In this document: one piece after another, positions 52,901 to 62,878 of the stretch
Position numbering within the stretch: the stretch's first letter is position 1
Layout of the letters: each line of letters starts with the position of its first letter
Assembly (NCBI RefSeq): GCF_011764565.1
Contig: NZ_AP022871.1
Span: 6,200,320 to 6,264,319, forward strand
DNA length: 64,000 nucleotides
DNA from: Phytohabitans suffuscus
GTDB lineage: Bacteria; Actinomycetota; Actinomycetes; Mycobacteriales; Micromonosporaceae
Direction: 5' to 3'
Made by a program: the position numbers and the translations under genes
Notes under the pieces: generated by a model
Database searches by the model: none
Seen by the model: the letters and a program-made list of their open reading frames with translations, nothing else
What the model was told of the DNA's origin: nothing

Positions 52901-55704
52901 GCCGTCCGCCGGTACGGCCGCCGGCGCGGCGGCCTCGGGTGCCGGCGCGGCGGCACGGCCCGGTGCCGGCGCGAGGTCTGGCGCGAGGTCTGGCGCGGTC
53001 TCGCAGGGGTTGGCGAAGAAGGCGAAGCGGCCGCCGGCCGGCAGCGGGCGGGTGAGGCGGCCGTCGAAGAGCGCCCCGTGCGCCACCGGCGCGCCGCTCA
53101 CGTAGGCGGCGCCGAGCACGGCCAGCAGCGGGGCGGTCGACTCGCTGTCGGTGTCGACCGCGAGCGCCGGCACCCGGCTCAGGTCGCGGACCATCCGGGT
53201 CAGCACGTGACCGGGGCCCACCTCGACGAACAGGTCCACTTCGGACTCCGCCGCCGCGACCGCCGCGTCGAACCGCACCGGCCGCACGATCTGCTGCCGC
53301 AGCAGTGCCGGCAGGTCGGCGTGCGGGTCGATCAGCTCACCGGTCACTGTGGACACCGCGCGGCGGGATACCGGCCGGAAGTCCACCCCGGCGAGCCATT
53401 CGCCGAACGCGGCCGCCGCCGGCGCCATCAGCGGTGAGTGGAAGGCGTGCGAGACGGGCAGCTCGGCCCAGACCAGGCCGGCCTCCCCGGCGGCGGCGCA
53501 CACGCGGCGCACGGCGGCGGCCGGTCCGGCGACCACGCTCTGGCGCGGGCCGTTGTAGCCGGCGATGACGACAGGCTCGGCGCCGATCAGCCGGGACACC
53601 GTTTCGGGGCCGGCCGCCACGCCGGCCATGGTGCCGGGCTCGCCGCTGGCGGCCATGGTCGCGCCGCGTACGGCGGCCATCCGCAGCAGCGCCGGCTCGT
53701 CCAGCGCGCCGGCCCAGCAGAGCGTGCTCAGCTCGCCGAGGCTGTGCCCGACCGCGACCGACGCCTCGACGCCGAGCCCGGTGAGCACGCGCAGCCCGGC
53801 CAGCGAGCCGGCCACGATGCGCGGCTGGGCGACGGCCGTGGCCACGGTGTCGCCGCCGGTCGGGAGCGCGGCACTGGCGTACACCTCGGCGGCCGCGGCG
53901 AACCGCCGCCGCAGCGCGCCGCCGCCGGTGCCCCGGCCGGAGCCCTGACCGGGAAAGAGGAAGCCGATCCGCGCCGGCCGGGTCACGTGCCCGAGGAACG
54001 CGTCGCCGGCCTCGGCGGGCATCGCGGTGCGGCCCGCGTCCAGCGCGTCCCGCAGGGTGGTGAGCCGCCGTTCGGCGTCCTCCGGCGACCGCACCACCGC
54101 CGCCGCGCGGTACGCCCGGTCGCGCAGCTCCCGCTGGAGGCCGGCGGCGAGGTCGGCCAGCTCGGCGTACGACAGCCGGGGCGCGAGCCGGACCAGCCCG
54201 TCCAGCCGCTCGCGCAGGTCGGCCGCGCTCGGCGCGTCCACGAGCAGCAGCTCGGCGTCCTGCACCGTGGCGGCCAGCGCGCGGGTGCGGTGGTCCGGCG
54301 GGCGGCGCGGGCCCTCCGGGCGTTCGAGCACGACGTGCGTGTTGATACCGCCGAAACCCATCGCGGTGACTCCGGCCCGCACCGGGCGCCCCGGCGGCCA
54401 CGGCTCGGCGGTGCGCAGCGCGCGCAGGGCGGGCGCGTCACCGAGCAGCTCGGGATGCGGGTCGACGGAGCCGACGGTGGGCGGCAGCACCTCGTGGTGC
54501 ACCGCCATCGACGCCTTGATCAGCCCGGCCACCCCGGCCGCCGCCTTGGTGTGGCCGATCATCGCCTTGACGCTGCCGATCGCGGCCGCCGGCGCGTCCG
54601 GATCGGCCTCCCGGCGGGCGCGGGACAGGGCCCGCAGCTCGGTGGCGTCGCCGACCGCGGTACCGGTGCCGTGCCCCTCGAAGAGGCTCACGGTGTCGAT
54701 GCCGATCCCGGCCCGGGTGTACGCGCGGCGCAGCGCGAGCTGGTATCCGTGCTCCTCGGGCCGGGTGATGCCGCCGCGGCCGTCGGAGGACACGCCCCAG
54801 CCGCGCAGGATCGCGTACGCCCGGTGGCCGGCGGCCCGCGCGTCCCGCTCGCGCATCAGCACGACCATGCCGCAGCCCTCGCCCGGCCAGAAGCCGTTGG
54901 ACCCGCGGTCGTACACCCGCATCTCCCGCCGCGCGAGCGCGCCGGTCTTGGCGAACCCGACCAGCTCGAACGGGTCGATGGACAGGTCCACCCCGCCGGC
55001 CACCGCGACGTCCAGGTCGCCGTCGAGCAGGCTGTTGGCGGCGGTGAGCACCGACAGCAGCGAGGAGGAGCAGGCGCCGTCGACGGTGTACCCGCCGCCC
55101 TTGAGGTCGAAGTGGTTGCAGATCCGCCCGGCGATCGTGTTGGCCAGCCCGCCGGCCAGACTGTCCTCGTCGGACGCCGGGAAGGGTCCCTTGTAGACCC
55201 GCTCCAGCTCGTCCAGCAGGTCGGCCAGCTCGTCCTCCGGCCAGCCCCGCCCGGCCAGTGTGGCGCCCACCGCCCGGCGCACGTACGGCCAGCGCAGCCG
55301 CATCACGTTCGCGCGGGTGAACTCGCCGGTCAGCGTGTTGCCCACGACCACACCGGTCCGCTCCCGCGGCAGCCCGTCGCCGTCCGGGAAGCCGGCGTCG
55401 GCGAGCGCGCCCGCGGCCACGTCCAGCGCGAGCCAGTGGGTCAGGTCGGTGGAGCGGTAGGTGCTGCCGGGCACCTTGTAGGCCACCCGGTCGAACTCGT
55501 AGCCCTCGATGACCGCCGCGGTGCGGGAGTAGAAGCGGTCGTCGGCGGCGGGATCGGGCGACCAGTAGTCGGAAAGGCGCGTCCGCTCGTCCGGCAGCCG
55601 CCGGAACGCGCGCCGCCCGGCGATCGCGTTCTCCCACAGGTCGCGGGGGAGTTGGCGTCCGGGTACCGGCACGCCATCCCGACGACCGCGACTGCCTCGC
55701 TCAT
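49916..55704 (-). CDS. pksE: Iterative enediyne polyketide synthase (KS-AT-ACP-KR-DH-PPTase)
   Basis: Builds the linear polyene precursor of an enediyne core from acetyl/malonyl units. About 1929 aa after correcting one base in 55645-55649; true start ATG 55704 (MSEAVAVVGMACRYPDANSP) overlaps the unbU stop. Domains in order: KS with Cys212 (GACSSS), His345 (GHGTGT), His385 (GHTKAA); AT with Ser655 (VGHSLGE); ACP with Ser near 970 (DDLHLSSITVG); KR with TGGGKGIT near 1214, Ser1345 and Tyr1358; DH with His1488 (LEDHLLDGD); and a C-terminal phosphopantetheinyl transferase from about 1775 (CDVETV, WCAVECLQKAG) that self-activates the ACP. This order is unique to enediyne PKSs. Nine- or ten-membered class cannot be decided by eye. 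Confidence 0.96.
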
Positions 55705-56675
55705 GCCCGTACGGCTTCCCGGGCCGGCGCCGGGGAGACCGGCATGGCGGCCTCGGCGGCCGTGGCCAGCTCCGCCTCCCGGCGCCGCTGGGCCACCTGG
55801 ACCAGGTGCACCGACCAGAGGAAGCCGCCGCGCACCAGGCACACGATGCAGGTCGCGAAGAACAGGCCGTACACGATGGACGCTCCGGTGAGCGCCCCGT
55901 ACACGAGCGCGACCCCGCCGCCGAACGCGAACTGCGACAGCGGGCTGGTCGGTGTCGTACCCGGGTCGGTGATCATGTAGTTGGTGAAGAGCACGAACGC
56001 GACCCCGGTCATCGTCCCGATCGCGCCGGGGATCGAGGTGTCCAGCACGAGGCCGCGCACCACCGCCTGGACGACGAAGATGCTCAGCCAGCCGGCGATC
56101 AGCCACATCCGCCTGGTGAGCTTGGCGTTCAGCATCGTGCCGGCCGCGACGATGACCAGCGGGATGATCCAGTCGATCGGATTGCCGACGTTCTCGGTGA
56201 AGTGGTACGGCGGCACGACGCTGATCCACGGGAAGAGCAGCAGCACGATGACGATGCCGAAGTTGGACGGGTTCATGAAGTGCCGCAGGCGGCCGCGTAC
56301 CGGCGCGCGCAGCAGCCACTTGCCGCTGATCGCGACCATGACGCCGAGCATCATGACCAGTATCCGGTCGTTGACGTAGAGCAGCATGTTGACCGCGATG
56401 CCGGTGATGTGCGCCGGGAAGAGGAACTCGACGAAGCCGCGCGCCCCGCCGCCGCGGAAGCGGACCGGCCGGCGCTCGGCGTGGGCGCCGACCACCTCCA
56501 GGAGCAGCTCCATCGCGTACGCGGTGGCGACCGCGACGAACGGCCAGGTCCACGGCTGCTCGAAGCCCAGGACCGTGTACCCGACGATGTTGAAGACCGT
56601 GATCGAGATGGCGAAGCGCCGCAGCGCCACCACCCGCGGGTCGCGCACGGGCTTGGCCGGGGCCGTCTCGCTCAT
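55701..56675 (-). CDS. unbU: UnbU, conserved enediyne membrane protein
   Basis: 324-aa integral membrane protein of the enediyne core cassette with about eight to nine helices (RFAISITVFNIVGYTVLGFE, NMLLYVNDRILVMMLGVMVA, FGIVIVLLLFPWISVV). Motifs HFMNPSNFG and MITDPGTTPTSPLSQFAFG resemble those of the RnfD/NqrB electron-transport subunits, so a redox or flavin-binding role is possible (inference). The function of UnbU in enediyne formation is unproven. ATG 56675 overlaps the unbV stop and has a perfect SD AGGAGG. Its own stop overlaps pksE. Confidence 0.93.
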   Translation of the reverse strand: MSETAPAKPVRDPRVVALRRFAISITVFNIVGYTVLGFEQPWTWPFVAVATAYAMELLLEVVGAHAERRPVRFRGGGARGFVEFLFPAHITGIAVNMLLYVNDRILVMMLGVMVAISGKWLLRAPVRGRLRHFMNPSNFGIVIVLLLFPWISVVPPYHFTENVGNPIDWIIPLVIVAAGTMLNAKLTRRMWLIAGWLSIFVVQAVVRGLVLDTSIPGAIGTMTGVAFVLFTNYMITDPGTTPTSPLSQFAFGGGVALVYGALTGASIVYGLFFATCIVCLVRGGFLWSVHLVQVAQRRREAELATAAEAAMPVSPAPAREAVRA

Positions 56676-58618
56676 GCCGAAACCTCCTGAGCCTGGGAGC
56701 CGACCTGGATCGTGTGCCAGCCCGGCGTGAGTGGGAGCGACTGCTGGCGCGGTGTACCGGTCCGGTCCCGCCAGGCCAGCTCGACGGTCAGCGGCCCGCT
56801 GGCCGTACCGAGCCCGAGGTGCACCTCGAAGCTGCGCTTGCCGGAGTGGCCGCTGCCGGCGTCGACCCGTCCGATGTGCCGGCGCCCGTCCGGCGTGGTC
56901 ACGCTCACCTGGGCGCCGGTGGCCGGGGCGCCGCCCGCCTCGTGCACGAGCCGCAGCCCGAGGAACGCGCCCACGTCGGGGCTCTCGTTGCGGTAGAAGA
57001 CCGGCGCGTCCCACTGCCGGGCGACCGCGAAGTCGAGCCGCCCGTCGCCGTCGGCGTCGCCGGTCGCGATGCCGCGGGTCGGGATCCGCTCGTCCAGGCC
57101 CAGCTCGGCGCTGAGGTCCTCGAACCGGCCGCTGGGGCCCCTGACGTGGAAGGCGAGCGGCTGCCCGCCGGCGAGGTCGTCACCCTGCTCGATCTTCGGC
57201 CACCAGTGCGGGTGGGCGAGCAGCACGTCGTTGGCGGTGGCCAGCTCCTGCAGCTGGGCCCAGCGGTTGACGTGGCCCTTGACGAAGCCGGCGGTCTGCA
57301 CGATGCTCTGCTCGCCGCTGTTGGCGAAGTCACCGAACTTGACGTCCCAGCTCCACCCGCTCCAGGCCAGGCCGAGCGGCGCGCTCCGGTCGGCGAAGGG
57401 CGCCTTGCCGCCGTTGAGCTGGGTGCGCGCGTCCGCCGGGTCCTTCGACGTGTTGACGAACGCGAAGTTGCTCTCCTGCAGCCCGAACGGGGTGGTGATG
57501 TTGCCGACGTACATGTCGTACCGGCCGTCGCCGTCGATGTCGCCGAAGTCGACGCCCATGCCCTTGAACGAGTCGTGGCCGAGCAGCTTCGACTTGGGCA
57601 CCACCGCGCGGCTGCCGGTCCCGTCGACGAGGGCGAAGCGGATGTCGCCGGGCGTGGAGCGGTTGTGCAGCAGCCGGTCGGGGCCGAAGTCGTTGGCCAC
57701 GTACAGCTCGGGGAGCAGGTCGCCGTCGAGGTCCTGGCCGGCGGCGGCGAGCGCCCAGCCGCGCGAGACGTCCTCGCTGAAGACCCCTTCCGCCTCGGCG
57801 TACGTGGCGTTCGGCGTGGCGCCGGTGGTGCCGCCGGTCCAGCGGAAGACGTGGTCGAGGCCGCCGTTGTAGGCCAGGGACATGGAGTCGTTCATCACCA
57901 TGCCGCCGGCGGCGGTGTCGTCGATGATCGGCCCGTCCGGGAAGTAGTTGCCGACGTAGATGTCGTCGTGCCCGTCGCCGTCGAAGTCGGCGACCGCGAC
58001 CGCGTTGGTGTTCCACTGTGGACCGTCGTAGGCGCCGGCGGCCGGTCCGGCCCGCGGCACCAGCTCCACCGGGTGGTACGCGGCCGGCGACAGGACGGTG
58101 GCGTCGCGCTTGGCCAGGAACAGCACCGGCGTGCGGCCCCACCAGTACACGAGCAGGTCGGTGCGGCCGTCCTCGTTGAAGTCGCCCGGCACGCAGCCCA
58201 TCGGCGCGATGTACGGGTTCATCGGCAGCGGGCTCGGGTCGAGCACGAACGACGCGTACCGCGGCGCGCCCAGGCCCGGCGTCGGCGTCACGACCACCCG
58301 GTCGATGCGCGGGTCGGTGACGCACAGGTCGTTGGCGAGGCCGTCGCCGTCCAGGTCGTTCATCGCGATCCCGGACCCGACGGTCGATATCCAGGCCCGG
58401 ATGTGCTCGTAGTCCTTGTTGACCCGGCGGATGGTCTGCTGCGGGAAGCCACCGGGTATGTCGATGGACAGCGGCGTGAAGCGGTAGCCGCTGGCCATCT
58501 CGGCCCGTTGGCCGGCCGACGCCTCCGGCAGCCGGGCCGCGACGAACATGCCGACCAGCAGCACGAGCGCGAGCACGCCGGCCAGCTGGCGGCGTCCCCA
58601 ACCAGCGATCTTGGACAA
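56672..58618 (-). CDS. unbV: UnbV, FG-GAP/ASPIC enediyne protein
   Basis: 648-aa exported or membrane-anchored protein conserved in all enediyne clusters. N-terminal hydrophobic anchor LAGVLALVLLVGMFVAARL (about 12-30); then several FG-GAP/VCBS calcium-type repeats (DFDGDGHDDIYVGNY, DLDGDLLPELYVANDFG, DIDGDGRYDMYVGNI, DADGDGRLDFAVA) forming a beta-propeller; and a C-terminal ASPIC/UnbV domain (GAQVSVTTPDGRRHI, LTPGWHTIQVG). TTG 58618 has SD GGGGAGG eight bases away; GTG 58627 is an alternative overlapping the unbL stop. Biochemical role is not known. Confidence 0.93.
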   Translation of the reverse strand: MSKIAGWGRRQLAGVLALVLLVGMFVAARLPEASAGQRAEMASGYRFTPLSIDIPGGFPQQTIRRVNKDYEHIRAWISTVGSGIAMNDLDGDGLANDLCVTDPRIDRVVVTPTPGLGAPRYASFVLDPSPLPMNPYIAPMGCVPGDFNEDGRTDLLVYWWGRTPVLFLAKRDATVLSPAAYHPVELVPRAGPAAGAYDGPQWNTNAVAVADFDGDGHDDIYVGNYFPDGPIIDDTAAGGMVMNDSMSLAYNGGLDHVFRWTGGTTGATPNATYAEAEGVFSEDVSRGWALAAAGQDLDGDLLPELYVANDFGPDRLLHNRSTPGDIRFALVDGTGSRAVVPKSKLLGHDSFKGMGVDFGDIDGDGRYDMYVGNITTPFGLQESNFAFVNTSKDPADARTQLNGGKAPFADRSAPLGLAWSGWSWDVKFGDFANSGEQSIVQTAGFVKGHVNRWAQLQELATANDVLLAHPHWWPKIEQGDDLAGGQPLAFHVRGPSGRFEDLSAELGLDERIPTRGIATGDADGDGRLDFAVARQWDAPVFYRNESPDVGAFLGLRLVHEAGGAPATGAQVSVTTPDGRRHIGRVDAGSGHSGKRSFEVHLGLGTASGPLTVELAWRDRTGTPRQQSLPLTPGWHTIQVGSQAQEVSA

Positions 58619-58620
58619 GC

Positions 58621-59595
58621 TCAGCACCTCCCCAGGGATACGAACTCGTTGGCGATGCGCCGCCGCCACACCGCGAAGGCGGGCTCCGGCCCGTCGCCCG
58701 GCAGGTCGCGCAGCGCCTTCTCGGTCACCGCCGCGACCTGCTCGGGCGAGGCGCCGCAGAACGCGGCGGTGGCGCGCCCGGTGTGCGGGGTGACCAGGCC
58801 GGCGCGCAGGCGTGCCGTGGCGGCGAACGCGGCGGCCTGCGCGACGGCGGGGCGGTGGTCGCCGGCCAGCCGCCAGAAGGTCGCGAGGTCGGCGTCGCTC
58901 ACCCCGCCGGCGTACGTCGCCGCCAGGCCCGCGCCGCTGTACAGGTCTTCGCGGCGGTGCGCCGGGAAGCCCTCGATGGTCGCCACGATCCGGTCGACGG
59001 CGGTGCCCTCGACGAACCACAGCGCCCGGCCGATGCCCTGGTCGACCGCGTGGACCGCGTACGCCCGGCCCGGCTCGACCGGCCACGCCGGCACGGTGTC
59101 GCGGTGGCGGCGCCGCACGTACCGGTCGGTGTGGAAGTAGGCCTGGTGGAAGCCGTACCCGTCGAGGGCGAGCCAGCGCAGCAGCGGGTCACCGGGGAGC
59201 ACCGCCCGCCAGCGGAAGCGGGGCAGCCTCGCCAGGGCCCAGCCGACGCCGATGTACACCATGTAGACGTGGTCGCCCGCGCGGCCGCTCAGGAACCTGT
59301 CGACCCGCCGGCCGCGGGTCACGCCGAGCCCGTCCAGGATGGCCAGTCCCATCGCGGCGCCCTCGTACGCGAAGCCGCGGAAGTCGCGCTCGACGCCCTC
59401 GAGCCGCTGCTCGGCGTCGAGCGGGTCGCGCGCCTGCACCGCGTACCCGAAACCGGCCAGGAACGTGCGCCCCACCTTTTCCAGCAGGTCACGGCTTTCC
59501 GCGTCCCGCTCGTGGAAGCCACGCCTGGCGAGGCTGGTCTCGGAGTCGTCGGGCGTCAGGATCCGTCTTCTCAAGGTCCGCCAGGCGCCAGGCAC
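58621..59595 (-). CDS. unbL: UnbL, DUF1702 enediyne protein
   Basis: 324-aa DUF1702 protein found only with enediyne PKS genes. Marks: RTLRRRILTPDDSETSLARR, FLAGFGYAVQ, RGFAYEGAAMGLAILD, DRFLSGRAGDHVYMVYIGVG and LDGYGFHQAYFHTDRYV. Soluble, mostly helical; catalytic role unknown. I chose GTG 59595 (PGAWRTLRRRIL) because SD GGAGGGG lies 11 bases upstream; GTG 59607 and ATG 59667 are in frame but poorly placed. First gene of the core operon; its stop abuts unbV. Confidence 0.92.
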   Translation of the reverse strand: MPGAWRTLRRRILTPDDSETSLARRGFHERDAESRDLLEKVGRTFLAGFGYAVQARDPLDAEQRLEGVERDFRGFAYEGAAMGLAILDGLGVTRGRRVDRFLSGRAGDHVYMVYIGVGWALARLPRFRWRAVLPGDPLLRWLALDGYGFHQAYFHTDRYVRRRHRDTVPAWPVEPGRAYAVHAVDQGIGRALWFVEGTAVDRIVATIEGFPAHRREDLYSGAGLAATYAGGVSDADLATFWRLAGDHRPAVAQAAAFAATARLRAGLVTPHTGRATAAFCGASPEQVAAVTEKALRDLPGDGPEPAFAVWRRRIANEFVSLGRC

Positions 59596-59916
59596 AGCCA
59601 GGCCCACCCCTCCGTCGGCAAGAAATCGGAGGTGTGACCGTCGCGTCACACCGGTGCTATAGAGCATCGTTGCGGCTGTGGGGCGCTGCTTCTACTCTCA
59701 GCTTGCTCGATCCCGTCCGGCGCCCCGCCGCGCGCCGCATCACTATCTAAACGGACACTTAGTTTGTAGCGGAGAATTTGCATACCTCACTGGTTGATGC
59801 CGGCCAAACCGGGCGCTCCCAGTGCTGTTGCGGGTGACCGCAACGTTTCGGCGTTATCAAGGCAGTCGCCATCTCCTATATAGAAGTCAAGAGTTCTTAA
59901 AGAGCGGGTCAAGAGA
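59596..59916. promoter_or_regulatory. Divergent promoter region of the enediyne operon and AraC-type regulator
   Basis: This 321-bp gap is clearly less GC-rich than its surroundings. For the regulator, TTATCA (59854-59859) and TATATA (59877-59882) are exactly 17 bp apart. A small hairpin GTTGCGG/CCGCAAC lies at 59827-59844. Promoter elements for unbL on the other strand are not obvious. Binding sites for the SARP would be expected here as direct heptamers but I cannot assign them. Confidence 0.5.
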
Positions 59917-60876
59917 ATGGAGTCGAACGAGAAGATCAACATGTGGGGGAAACCCATGATCGAGATCTCCAGTCCCGGCGTCCGGGAGATCGAGGACAAT
60001 CACACCACCGCCGTCGTGCGCGCCATCGAGCGCATGCGGCGCGAGCTCGCCAACCCGCTGTCCCTGTCCGATCTCGCCACCGCGGGCCTGTTCAGCCCGT
60101 TCCACTTCCACCGCATCTTCCGGCTGGCCACCACGATGACGCCGGCCCGCTTCCTGGCCGCCCTGCGGATGGCCCAGGCCCGGCGCCTGCTGCTGCACTC
60201 GGAGCTGACCGTGGCCGCGATCGGCAGCCGCGTCGGCTACACGAGCAACGGGACCTTCACCACCCAGTTCACCCGGCTGGTCGGCGCGCCCCCGCTCCGC
60301 TTCCGGGAGCTGGCGCGCGGGCTCGCCGGCCAGGTGATCGACCACCTGCTCTCCGCCTCCGGCGTGGTCACTCCCGCGCAGGTGTCGCACCCGTACGGGC
60401 TCACCGTCGTCGAGCTGCGCCGGGCGGACGACGCCGGGACGCCCAGGTCCTGGTGCGTGGCCGCGAGGTCGCGCGCGGTGTGGCTCGACCGGACGCCGGC
60501 CGTGGGGGAGTACGACGCGCGCGTGCTGCTGATCGACGCCCGTGCGACGCCCACCGACGCCCTCGTCGACGACGTGCCCGGCACCTACCTCACCGGCACG
60601 GTCAAGCTGCGGCTCACCCCCACCGGCCACCTGGGCTCCCCGGCGGAGATCACGCTGCGCCGGCCGCTGCCGACCGACCCGCCGGTGCTCTCGATCGCGC
60701 CGCTGCGCTGGCTCGCCGACCCCGCGTCGAGCATCCGCGACGGCAGCCACGACCTGCCGGACAACGACGCGCAGGTCTGCTACCAGCTGCAGACGACCAG
60801 CCCGCCGGACCCCACCTGGCACGGGCGGCCGAGCACCGTCCACAAGCGTAGGCGGCGGGAGGCGGCGACATCCTAG
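59917..60876 (+). CDS. AraC-family regulator with N-terminal DNA-binding domain
   Basis: 319 aa. Unlike classical AraC proteins the double HTH is at the N-terminus (about 30-125): MRRELANPLSLSDLATAGLF, FHFHRIFRLATTMTPARFLA and VGYTSNGTFTTQFTRLVGAP. The C-terminal two thirds (LDRTPAVGEYDARVLLIDAR, TYLTGTVKLRLTPTGHLGSP) is a beta-rich region of unknown ligand. It resembles stand-alone AraC-type regulators found beside natural-product genes. Divergent from unbL, so it most likely controls the enediyne operon. ATG 59917 with GAGA-type SD; ATG 59956 is possible. Confidence 0.85.
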   Translation: MESNEKINMWGKPMIEISSPGVREIEDNHTTAVVRAIERMRRELANPLSLSDLATAGLFSPFHFHRIFRLATTMTPARFLAALRMAQARRLLLHSELTVAAIGSRVGYTSNGTFTTQFTRLVGAPPLRFRELARGLAGQVIDHLLSASGVVTPAQVSHPYGLTVVELRRADDAGTPRSWCVAARSRAVWLDRTPAVGEYDARVLLIDARATPTDALVDDVPGTYLTGTVKLRLTPTGHLGSPAEITLRRPLPTDPPVLSIAPLRWLADPASSIRDGSHDLPDNDAQVCYQLQTTSPPDPTWHGRPSTVHKRRRREAATS

Positions 60877-61010
60877 ACACTCTCTGTATGTTGTCTGAAA
60901 CTGATCGTGACCGATGTTCGTTGATGCGCAATGATGATCAGACTGCGCCACGCCAACGTGCAAGTCATCGGCGCTAGCAATGAGGCGAGCCGACCTGGCG
61001 GGGGTGGGAT

Positions 61011-62878
61011 GTGTCAGGTGCACAGACGTCGCTATACATCGAGGCACTCGGGAGAGTGCAGGCACGACGCGGCCCCTCCCTGGTGGACGTGGGGCCGAGC
61101 AAGCAGCGGGCCGTCCTCGCGGTGCTCGCCCTGCACGCCGGTCACGCCGTCACGGCGGAGGAGCTGCAGGAGGCGGTCTGGGGTCCGCAGCCGCCGCTGA
61201 GCGGCCGCCACCTCGTCCACACCTACATCGCCCGGCTGCGGCAGGCGTTCGAGCCGGCCGTGCCGCGGCGGCGCAGGCTCAACGTGATCGCGCCCGCGCC
61301 GTCCGGGTACCGGCTGGCTGTCGACAGTCGACACATCGACGTATGTAGGTTTCAAGATCTGGTGGCGCAGGCCCGCCTACAGTCCTCGGCCGACCGCCAC
61401 CGCCGCGCCTTCGACCTGCTCGGCGAGGCGATCCGGCTCTGGCGCGACCCGTCCCTGACCGAGCTCGAAGGGCTGCTGCACAGCTCCGACGAGATCCAGG
61501 CGCTGCGCCGCCGCTGGGTCCGCGCGGCCCTGGAGTACGTCACCGCCGGCCTGAAGACGGACTCCGCGCCGATCGTGCTGGCCACCGCCGAGCGGATGGC
61601 CGCCGCCGAGCCGCTGCACGAGGAGATCCAGGCGCAGTACCTCGCCGTGCTGGAGCGCTCTGGCCAGCGCGCGCTGGCCCTGGCGCGGTTCACCGACATC
61701 CGCGTACGGCTCCGGGAGCAGCTCGGTGTCCATCCAGGACCGGCGCTGGCCGCCGCCCACCGGCGCCTGCTCGACGGCGACTACGGCGAGCCCGACCTGT
61801 CGCCGTCGATCGTCCGCCCGATGATCGACATCGGACCGGTCCGGCCGCCCTGGCGCGGGCGCGGACCGATGATCGGCGACCTCATCCACCGCGAGGCCGA
61901 CGTCGAGGCCCTCGTGGACATCCTCGCCAGAAACCGGCTCGTCACCGTCGCCGGGCCGCCGGGCTGCGGCAAGTCGGCGCTGGCGCTGCACATCGCCGCC
62001 CGCGTCCGGGACGCCTTCACCGGCGGGGTGGTGGTGGCTGACGTCTCCGATCTCAGCGACGGCACGCGGGTCGCCCGCCGCGTCCTCGACCTGCTGGACG
62101 CCGAGGCCGACGCCGACGTCACCGAGGTCATCGGCGACCAGCAGCTCCTGCTCGTACTCGACAACGTCGAGCACATCGTCGACACCTCCGCGCTGGTGGT
62201 CGACCAGATCGTCCGCGCCTGCCCGCACGCCTGCGTCATCGTCACCTCGCGCGAGCGGCTGGGCCTGCCCACCGAGGCCGTGTGGCGCGTGCACCCCCTG
62301 GCCGTACCCGCCGCCGAGGAGCTGCACGCCCTGGTCAACAACCCGGCGGCCGCCCTGTTCACCCAGCGCGCCATGCAGGTGCAGCCCGGCTTCCGGCTGC
62401 ACCGCCAGAACGCCGCCGCCGTCGCGACGATCTGCCGCCGGCTGGACGGGCTGCCGCTGGCCCTGGAGCTGGCCGCGGCCCACCTCGCCACCGACACGCT
62501 GGAGGGCGTCGTACGCCGCCTCGACAACCCGCTGCGCGAGATCCGCCCGGCCCGGCGCGGCCTGCCCACCCACCACCGGTCACTGCACGCCGCGCTCAAA
62601 CGCAGCACCGACTGCCTCAGCGCCGTCGAGCGCCACTTCTTCGAGCGCCTCGCCGACGTACCGCCGGAGTTCGACCTGGACGCCGTCCGCGACGGCCGCG
62701 ACACCGGCTCCGCGGACGTCGACGCCCAGGGCATCATCGACAAGCTCGTCGACAAGTCGCTGCTCTCCTTCATCAACCGGCCCAGCGGCCCGATCTACCG
62801 CATCCTCGGCGTCGTCCAGCACCTCGCCGCCGAGATCCGCGCCGCCAACCGCAGCCTCGGCCCCGCCCCGGCGGCTAG
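61011..62878 (+). CDS. SARP-family transcriptional activator with NB-ARC ATPase domain
   Basis: Pathway-specific antibiotic regulatory protein of the AfsR/SARP class. OmpR-type winged helix (about 25-90; LAVLALHAGHAVTAEELQEA, HTYIARLRQAF), bacterial transcriptional activation domain (about 110-255; HEEIQAQYLAVLERSGQRAL, QLGVHPGPAL), then an NB-ARC-like module with Walker A GPPGCGKSAL (near 314) and Walker B LLLVLDNVEHI (near 380). GTG 61011 follows SD GGGGTGGG. The frame runs on to 63404 through the repeat block, but one extra C in 62861-62869 brings in TAG at 62876, giving a natural 622-aa end. It probably activates the enediyne operon. Confidence 0.85.

Noticed and set aside
53438..55891. 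817-aa and neighbouring long + strand frames across pksE
   Set aside because: Antisense of the PKS domains; no recognisable protein features.
59917..60876. Treating the AraC-type gene as part of the enediyne operon structure proper
   Set aside because: It is on the opposite strand with its own promoter. Regulation of the operon is plausible but not shown.
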